From Pseudomonadota bacterium (GTDB lineage Bacteria; Pseudomonadota; Gammaproteobacteria; Acidiferrobacterales; UBA6901): DNA of 64,000 nucleotides. Every line of letters begins with the position of its first letter. Position 1 is the stretch's first letter. The stretch covers positions 96,887-160,886 of the forward strand of contig JAJYEX010000006.1 in NCBI GenBank assembly GCA_021785515.1, in the 5' to 3' direction. Made by a program: the position numbers and the translations under genes. Shown here piece after piece: positions 58,507-64,000 of this stretch. The notes under the pieces are model-generated. The model made no database searches, was not told the DNA's origin, and saw only the letters and a list, made by a program, of their open reading frames with translations.

Positions 58507-59442
58507 CTACCGGATCATGGCCTCGACCACGGCGGTCCAGGCGCCGGCCAGATTGTCGCGATCGTACCCTCCTCCGCCCATGACCACCATGCGCCCGCAG
58601 CAGCATTCATCGGCCAGCTGACGCAGTCGGGCCGTAACATGGCTGTGCACCGCGACGGTGTAGTTCAGGTGCGTTAGTGGATCTCCGGCAATACTGTCGG
58701 CCCCTGCCTGCAGCAGAATGAACTGCGGATTCCTGGCCCGGATAAACTCTTCCATGCGTGGCCATGCGCGCTGAAAATCGGCGTCGTCCGCCCCCGGCTT
58801 CATGGGGACATTGAGTTTTGTGCCGACTGCAGGGCCGGTACCCGTCTCGCTCGCGGCGCCGGTACCCGGATACAGATAGCGGCCGTCCTCGTGCACGTCG
58901 ACGATAAATATATCGGGATCGCTATCGTAGGAGTAGAAGACACCGTCGCCGTGGTGGGCATCGATATCGACGTAGGCGATGCGGCGAATATTGTGTACCG
59001 TGCGCAGCGTCTCGATAGCCATCCCGATATCATTGAAAACGCAAAAACCGCCCGCCGCATCACGGCGGGCGTGATGCAGGCCTGCGATCGGCACGAAGGC
59101 CCGTACCCCACCCGCCATCACGCGCCTGACTGCGTCCAGCGTGGAGCCGGCCACGTACGATGCCGCCTCGAACACCCCGGGATATGCGGGCGTGTCACCA
59201 CCATCCAAGTAGCCGCCCCCGGCGTCCGACATGCGGCGCACGCGCGCCACGTATTCGGGGGCATGGAAACGCAACAGCTCGGATTCGGTGGCAGCGACCG
59301 GTCTGACAACGTCGACCTCCAGGTCCAGACCTTTGCGTGTACAAAGCTGCCAGAAGGCACCCAACCGGTCAGTACCGAAGGGATGGCCGCTGCCAAAACC
59401 GTAGCGCGCCAGCTCAGCGCCGTAATACAGTTGCAGCCGCAT
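58507..59442 (-). CDS. Histone-deacetylase-fold amidohydrolase, AcuC-like
   Basis: A 311-aa zinc hydrolase of the arginase/deacetylase superfamily. The active site is visible as GLHHARRDAAGGFCVFNDIG, the metal ligands as YVDIDAHHGDGV, and QAGADSIAGDPL with MGGGGYDR near the C-terminus. AcuC relatives deacetylate acetyl-CoA synthetase; others act on acetylpolyamines. With only the sequence, AcuC-type protein deacetylase is the likeliest reading. No acs or acetyltransferase gene is adjacent. Confidence 0.87.
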   Translation of the reverse strand: MRLQLYYGAELARYGFGSGHPFGTDRLGAFWQLCTRKGLDLEVDVVRPVAATESELLRFHAPEYVARVRRMSDAGGGYLDGGDTPAYPGVFEAASYVAGSTLDAVRRVMAGGVRAFVPIAGLHHARRDAAGGFCVFNDIGMAIETLRTVHNIRRIAYVDIDAHHGDGVFYSYDSDPDIFIVDVHEDGRYLYPGTGAASETGTGPAVGTKLNVPMKPGADDADFQRAWPRMEEFIRARNPQFILLQAGADSIAGDPLTHLNYTVAVHSHVTARLRQLADECCCGRMVVMGGGGYDRDNLAGAWTAVVEAMIR

Positions 59443-59549
59443 ATCGATGCGCCTCGCGATCCACCGCCGCCCTGCCTGAAGGGGGGCGTGGGGGGAAAGA
59501 AACGGCCACCGAAGCAGTCGCCAGCACGTTTCATGCGTCTGCGTTGCTG

Positions 59550-60320
59550 TTAACCGAACACGTCCTCATAGCTGTGGTACATCCCGCCAACCAAAAACGG
59601 CAGGCTTACCACGCCGAGGACAAACAGCATCAGGTAGTCCTTTGGAAAATCCAGCGCGAAATACAGCACGTCTGCGACCGCGCTGACAACCGCAAATGGA
59701 ATGCCGAAAACCACGAGTGACGCGGCGTTGCGGAGACAGGCGCGAAAACTCTTCTGGATCGCCGTCAGCGGGTATTCCTTCTTGAACAGCACCAGGGGCA
59801 CGGCATAAAAGATCGCCATCACCAGGGAAACCTCCAATACCAGCACAATCACGAGACTCACGAGGGCCGGCAGCCAGATCGCTGGTCCGACGCTGCCTGC
59901 AAGCATGGCCGGGAGTGCCGGACCGCCCACCTTGAGCAGCTGGGCAAGAATCTCGATCACGACTGCGGCGCTCAGCGTCAGCGTGCTGATCACCATGATC
60001 GGCATCAGCTCCTCTTCCCGGGAAAAGCCGCTGAACAGCTGACGCACCGCGCGATGCAGATGGCCTCCGGCGCCGCGCGCGCTCCGTCCCTTTATGCCCT
60101 GCGCCTGGTCCTGGAGCTCCTGTGCGCTGCGCAGCACCCCAGCAAGCAGGGCGGGGCTGATCAGGATAAGAATGAGCACCCCTACAAACGGGATCATCTG
60201 GAGTGCAACGGCAATGGCCATGTATATGCCGACCATGCCCAACCAGAGTGTCCAGTCCTTGCTAATCAGACCCCAGCTACCAGCGATCCAAGACAGGCCG
60301 CGCAGAGCCTTGCTATTCAT
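59550..60320 (-). CDS. Multi-pass inner-membrane protein, BPSS1780/YciC-like
   Basis: A 256-aa protein with about six transmembrane segments (including WLGMVGIYMAIAVALQMIPF, VGVLILILISPALLAGVL and MLFVLGVVSLPFLVGGMY) and a polar loop near residues 73-100. It resembles the uncharacterised BPSS1780 family, with the typical FYAVPLVLFKKEYPLTAIQKSFRACLRN region (in parts). The start ATG at 60320 is preceded by GAGATCA. The function is unknown. Confidence 0.78.
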   Translation of the reverse strand: MNSKALRGLSWIAGSWGLISKDWTLWLGMVGIYMAIAVALQMIPFVGVLILILISPALLAGVLRSAQELQDQAQGIKGRSARGAGGHLHRAVRQLFSGFSREEELMPIMVISTLTLSAAVVIEILAQLLKVGGPALPAMLAGSVGPAIWLPALVSLVIVLVLEVSLVMAIFYAVPLVLFKKEYPLTAIQKSFRACLRNAASLVVFGIPFAVVSAVADVLYFALDFPKDYLMLFVLGVVSLPFLVGGMYHSYEDVFG

Positions 60321-60792
60321 TGATCTCAATGCTGCAACCCTCTTTTAGACTGGACAGATACCGCGCATGACCGGAGGCGCCATGCTGCGCACACAACCGC
60401 AGCGCTGGGGACGATCCACTAGCCTGCCCGGACAGCACCCGGCACATCTCCATAATGCGAAAAATGCGCATCGTAAAGCGCGTGCGAGCAGCAGCGCAAG
60501 GGCAACCTGGCCTTGCGCTGCGGCGCGACCGACGACTGCGCCGATACCGCACCAGACAGCGCGTCAGCGATGCTCTTGCAGACCTTGCCCAAGCGCCGAG
60601 GGACGTCCTGTGGGCAATAGGGCAACGGCCTCCCGCTGGGGAGGATTGCGTCGTAGCGGCCGAATATGGCAGGCAGACGCAAGTTCGCGTCTGCCTGCCA
60701 GAACCGGGGGGCACATTGGGACCCGCGCTGCGCTATCGCGCCAGCGCGGCGAAGGGGCCGGCAAAAATCCGGCGGCCAACAGCGCTAGGACC
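60321..60792. other. Gene-free stretch with a strong hairpin
   Basis: 472 bases between two minus-strand genes. Open frames here are Arg/Ser/Pro-rich shadows without starts or family resemblance. The stretch is GC-rich and rich in short repeats of GCGC type. It contains a perfect 14-bp hairpin at 60667-60700. I tested it by eye against RNase P, tmRNA, SRP and 6S RNA signatures and saw none. Confidence 0.45.
60667..60700. repeat. Perfect 14-bp inverted repeat
   Basis: TGGCAGGCAGACGC (60667-60680), loop AAGTTC, GCGTCTGCCTGCCA (60687-60700), no mismatch. No T tract follows on either strand. It could be an RNA hairpin end, a protein-binding site or the remains of a repeat element. Confidence 0.85.
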
Positions 60793-61152
60793 TCAAAAAT
60801 GCCGGATCAGCCACATTGGCGGGGATAGCCGCGGCGCAATATTGCTGCGACTGAAATGCCCGCCGCCGCGTCGGTCGATAAGGTAATAGGGTGGGCCTTT
60901 TTCAGGTATCACCTCGATCATGTACAGCACCCCATTCATGCGGTATTCCTTGTATCGGGTCGTCCCGCGGGTCGTTATGGTGATCTGCGGGGGCGGCAAC
61001 CGGTCCGTGGATTCCGCCGGAGGTTGCGGCATGGGGGGTTTTGCCACCGGCGCCGGTGACTGCACGTCAGGCGTATTGCCGTGGCGGTCGGCCGCTGATG
61101 TCGTCGCATACGGCAGGAGTATAAGAAGCGCCAGCAGCCAGTGCCTACGCAT
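60793..61152 (-). CDS. DUF2782 family secreted small protein
   Basis: A 119-aa protein with a signal peptide (HWLLALLILLPYATTSAA), a Pro-rich linker and the DUF2782 core: TRYKEYRMNGVLYMIEVIPEKGPPYYLIDRRG (seen as residues about 65-96). The function is unknown; the family is typical of gammaproteobacteria and sits near polA, as here. The start at 61152 gives the signal peptide; the open frame runs 11 codons further upstream. Confidence 0.83.
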   Translation of the reverse strand: MRRHWLLALLILLPYATTSAADRHGNTPDVQSPAPVAKPPMPQPPAESTDRLPPPQITITTRGTTRYKEYRMNGVLYMIEVIPEKGPPYYLIDRRGGGHFSRSNIAPRLSPPMWLIRHF

Positions 61153-61181
61153 GAATAATCCCGCGCCCGACGTTTCGCGAC

Positions 61182-61916
61182 TCACAGTTCAAGCTCCTTC
61201 TCCCGCTCTTCAGCGGATAGTCCGAAACCGCCACGTCCTTCATAATACCGGAATATGGCATCCAGCACATCTTGCGGCTGATCTGCCAGGACGAACAGCT
61301 CCAGGTCGCGCTCACCGATCGTGCCTTCGACCACCAGGGTATCCTTGAACCATTCGACCAGGCCTGACCAGAACGGCCGATGCACGAGTATGATCGGGAT
61401 ACGCCTGCCTTTTCCGGTCTGCACCAAGGTGAGTATCTCGGCCAGCTCGTCGAGGGTGCCGAAACCGCCTGGCAGAACGACGTAGGCGGACGCATATTTC
61501 ACAAACATGACCTTGCGCGCAAAGAAATGGCGGAAACTCAGGCTGATATCCTGGTAGGGGTTGCTGTGCTGCTCGTGCGGAAGCTTGATGTTCAGTCCGA
61601 CGCTTGCGGATTTTCCCGCAAAGGCCCCCTTGTTGGCGGCCTCCATGATTCCCGGGCCACCACCACTTACAACCGAGAAGCCTGCGTCGGACAGCAGCCG
61701 GGATATTTCCTCGGCGGCAACATAGTACGGATGTCCCGGCGGGATACGGGCCGATCCGAAAATACTTACGGACGGGCGGATGAGGGCAAGACGCTCGAAT
61801 CCCTCCACGAATTCGGCCATGATCTGGAAGATCTTCCATGACTCGCGGGCCAGCGCCGACGACGGGGAGGCAAGAGAATCCAGGGATTTCGGGGATATCG
61901 GAGCGTCGTTCTTCAT
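61182..61916 (-). CDS. LOG-family protein (TIGR00730, cytokinin riboside monophosphate phosphoribohydrolase-like)
   Basis: A 244-aa Rossmann-fold protein with GSARIPPGHPYY, GGGPGIMEAANKGAF and the defining PGGFGTLDELAE. Such proteins, often misnamed lysine decarboxylases, hydrolyse nucleoside 5'-monophosphates to base and ribose phosphate. It has an extended N-terminus compared with minimal LOG proteins. It is divergent from polA with 44 bases between starts and 29 bases upstream of the DUF2782 gene. Confidence 0.9.
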   Translation of the reverse strand: MKNDAPISPKSLDSLASPSSALARESWKIFQIMAEFVEGFERLALIRPSVSIFGSARIPPGHPYYVAAEEISRLLSDAGFSVVSGGGPGIMEAANKGAFAGKSASVGLNIKLPHEQHSNPYQDISLSFRHFFARKVMFVKYASAYVVLPGGFGTLDELAEILTLVQTGKGRRIPIILVHRPFWSGLVEWFKDTLVVEGTIGERDLELFVLADQPQDVLDAIFRYYEGRGGFGLSAEEREKELEL

Positions 61917-61960
61917 GATCAATGTTGCCTTTGTAGCACAAAGCGGGGCATCCTCACAGC

Positions 61961-64000
61961 ATGAATGAATTTAGGCCAATGGTGCTGGTGGACGGATCGT
62001 CTTACCTGTACCGGGCATTTCATGCCATGCCGAAGCTGACCAACTCCCGGGGCGAGCACACCGGGGCGGTCTACGGGGTGGCCAACATGCTGCGCAAGCT
62101 GTTATCGGACTATGAACCCGAGTACATAGCGGTCGTGTTTGACGCGCCCGGCAAAACCTTTCGCGACGCCATCTACGAGGAATATAAAGCCAACCGGCCG
62201 CCCATGCCGGCGGAGCTGAGCGCACAGATCGGACCGCTCTACGCCCTGGTACGGGCCATGGGGCTGACACTGCTCCAGGTTGAGGGTGTCGAGGCTGACG
62301 ACGTCATTGCCACGCTCGCCACCCAGGCAACCGATCGCGGCATGGACACGGTGATTTCTACCGGCGACAAGGACCTGGCACAGCTCGTGAGCGACCACGT
62401 AACCCTGATTGATACGATGACCGGCACAACGTATGACCGCGCCGGCGTTATCGGCAAGTTTGGCGTACCCCCGGAGCGCATCGTGGATTATCTGGCCCTG
62501 GTGGGGGATTCAGTCGACAACATTCCCGGCGTGCCAAAGGTTGGGCCAAAGACTGCCACCCAGTGGCTGCAGCAGTACGGGTCACTGGACGCCATTGAGC
62601 AACACGCCGGTGAGATCGGCGGCAAGGCTGGAGAAAATCTGCGCGCCTCGTTCGAAACTGTGCGGCTATCGCAACGCCTGGCAACGGTGGACCGCCACGT
62701 CAAGCTCGATTTGGCTGTGCCCGATCTGCAGCGGCGCGAACCAGACGCGGCACAGCTGCGGCAACTGTACATGGATCTTGAATTCAGGAGCTGGCTGGCA
62801 AATCTTGGGGGAATAAACCGTACCTCCGAAGTCACGACCGGCAATGCCAGCTATGACACCATTCTCGAGCTGGCACAGCTGGATCGGTGGATAGAACGTC
62901 TGCGCGCCGCGCCGTTGTTCGCGGTTGACACCGAGACCACCGATCTTGACGTCATGAATGCGGAGCTCGTCGGCCTGTCCTTCACCGACCACTGCGGCCA
63001 GGGTGCGTACGTGCCGATCGGACACACCGGACCGGGGACACCGACGCAACTCGACCGCAAACTGGTGCTACAGAAACTAAAGAGCCTGTTTGAGGATGAC
63101 AGCCGCAAGAAAGTGGGACAAAACCTGAAGTATGACCTGAGCATCCTATCCAACCACGGAATCGATCTGCGCGGGATCGAATTTGACACGATGCTTGAAT
63201 CCTATGTGCTGGACAGTACCGGCTCGCGCCACGACATGGATAGCCTTGCGCTCAAATATCTCGGCTACAAGACCGTTACGTACGAGGACGTTACCGGAAA
63301 AGGCAAGAATCAGATCAACTTCAGCGAAGTTCCCTTAGACCGGGCAAGCCACTACGCAGCCGAGGATGCGGACATTACCCTGCGCCTGCATGAGAGCCTG
63401 TGGCCGCGACTTCAGGAGTTGCCGTCCCTTGCAAAGCTTTTCCGGGAGATTGAAATGCCGCTGGTTCCAGTGCTCTCCCGGATTGAGCGCCACGGCGTGC
63501 GGATCGACACGGATATGCTCCGGCGCCAGAGCGGCGAGCTGGCACACCGGCTGGCGGAGCTGGAACAGGAGGCATACCGGATCGCAGGCCAACCCTTCAA
63601 TCTGGCGTCGCCACTACAGATCCAGGAAGTGCTTTTCAATCAGTTGAAGCTGCCCGTTCTGAAGAAAACTCCAAAAGGGCAGCCATCAACCGCCGAGGAA
63701 GTCCTGCAAGAGCTGTCGATTGACTATCCGCTGCCGCGCGTGATCCTGGAATACCGGGGCATCGCCAAGCTGAAATCAACCTATACCGACAAGCTTCCGG
63801 ACATGGTCAACCCGCGCACCGGGCGGGTACACACTTCTTACCACCAGGCGGTTGCTGCAACCGGCCGGCTGTCATCCTCCGACCCGAACCTGCAGAATAT
63901 TCCGGTGCGCACCGCCGAGGGCCGCCGCATCCGCCAGGCTTTTGTTCCGGAGGACGGAAACCTGTTGCTGTCGGCAGACTATTCCCAGATCGAGTTGCGC
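61961..64000 (+). CDS. polA: DNA polymerase I, 5' part
   Basis: The 680 codons up to the window edge, continuing beyond it. They contain the 5' nuclease domain (VLVDGSSYLYRAFHAM, VFDAPGKTFRDAIYEEYKANRPPMP in parts, GVEADDVIATLA, STGDKDLAQLV, GDSVDNIPGVPKVGPKTA), the proofreading exonuclease with the intact acidic motif VDTETTDLD, KKVGQNLKYDLSIL and YAAEDADITLRL, and the beginning of the polymerase domain (TGRLSSSDPNLQNIPVRT, SADYSQIELR). The start is ATG at 61961. Both nuclease activities appear intact. Confidence 0.97.
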   Translation, partial: MNEFRPMVLVDGSSYLYRAFHAMPKLTNSRGEHTGAVYGVANMLRKLLSDYEPEYIAVVFDAPGKTFRDAIYEEYKANRPPMPAELSAQIGPLYALVRAMGLTLLQVEGVEADDVIATLATQATDRGMDTVISTGDKDLAQLVSDHVTLIDTMTGTTYDRAGVIGKFGVPPERIVDYLALVGDSVDNIPGVPKVGPKTATQWLQQYGSLDAIEQHAGEIGGKAGENLRASFETVRLSQRLATVDRHVKLDLAVPDLQRREPDAAQLRQLYMDLEFRSWLANLGGINRTSEVTTGNASYDTILELAQLDRWIERLRAAPLFAVDTETTDLDVMNAELVGLSFTDHCGQGAYVPIGHTGPGTPTQLDRKLVLQKLKSLFEDDSRKKVGQNLKYDLSILSNHGIDLRGIEFDTMLESYVLDSTGSRHDMDSLALKYLGYKTVTYEDVTGKGKNQINFSEVPLDRASHYAAEDADITLRLHESLWPRLQELPSLAKLFREIEMPLVPVLSRIERHGVRIDTDMLRRQSGELAHRLAELEQEAYRIAGQPFNLASPLQIQEVLFNQLKLPVLKKTPKGQPSTAEEVLQELSIDYPLPRVILEYRGIAKLKSTYTDKLPDMVNPRTGRVHTSYHQAVAATGRLSSSDPNLQNIPVRTAEGRRIRQAFVPEDGNLLLSADYSQIELR

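Noticed and set aside
60313..60828. Open frames on both strands (133 and 153 codons) in the empty stretch before DUF2782
   Set aside because: Arg/Ser-rich composition typical of non-coding GC-rich DNA; no start signals; they run over the strong hairpin.

Overview
The window is about 64 kb of GC-rich, gene-dense bacterial chromosome. The gene content points to a gammaproteobacterium: glnE, groESL behind a CIRCE element, cutA-dsbD, accBC-prmA-DUF3426-dusB-fis-purH-purD, rhlB divergent from trxA and rho, ybbAP divergent from tesA, and polA preceded by DUF2782 and LOG genes. I cannot name the genus. A chemolithotroph-like, Chromatiales- or Acidiferrobacterales-type organism is only a guess. I saw no rRNA, tRNA, insertion sequence, phage gene or CRISPR array.

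Layout. 1-8 kb: 5' part of glnE (-), an O-methyltransferase (+), groEL-groES (-) with CIRCE and a sigma70 promoter, then cutA-dsbD-tlpA-type thioredoxin as overlapping genes; this DsbD has two tandem periplasmic alpha domains. 8-18 kb: a + strand housekeeping run, aroQ-accB-accC, prmA, a zinc-ribbon membrane protein, dusB-fis, purH-purD, purE-tsaC-hemF. 18-24 kb: nfeD-slipin and rhlB on the - strand, then trxA, rho and rpmE on +. 24-30 kb: malic enzyme and malate dehydrogenase (+), a DUF502 protein (-), a GGDEF protein (+), exbB-exbD (-). 30-36 kb: ybbA-ybbP-like ABC system (-) divergent from tesA (+), an old-yellow-enzyme (-), prmB (+).

36-49 kb is the most unusual part. Four same-strand genes read in the order giant gene -> thiolase -> FadB-like -> acyl-CoA synthetase. 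The giant gene (41636-48967, 2443 codons, one unbroken frame) joins an ETF:quinone oxidoreductase-like FAD domain, its [4Fe-4S] ferredoxin domain, a degenerate acyl-CoA dehydrogenase domain, a complete acyl-CoA dehydrogenase, an EtfB-like domain and an EtfA domain. By inference the whole electron path from acyl-CoA to the quinone pool sits on one polypeptide, and the cluster encodes every step of fatty-acid beta-oxidation.

49-64 kb: a C-GCAxxG-C-C family redox protein behind an AT-rich palindromic operator candidate, modABC, a small membrane protein, a PilZ protein, a GGDEF-derived protein, uvrD, another GGDEF-derived protein, an AcuC-type deacetylase, a multi-pass membrane protein, a 472-base stretch with a perfect 14-bp hairpin, DUF2782, a LOG-family protein, and polA running off the end. 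All three GGDEF-type proteins in the window have altered signature motifs.
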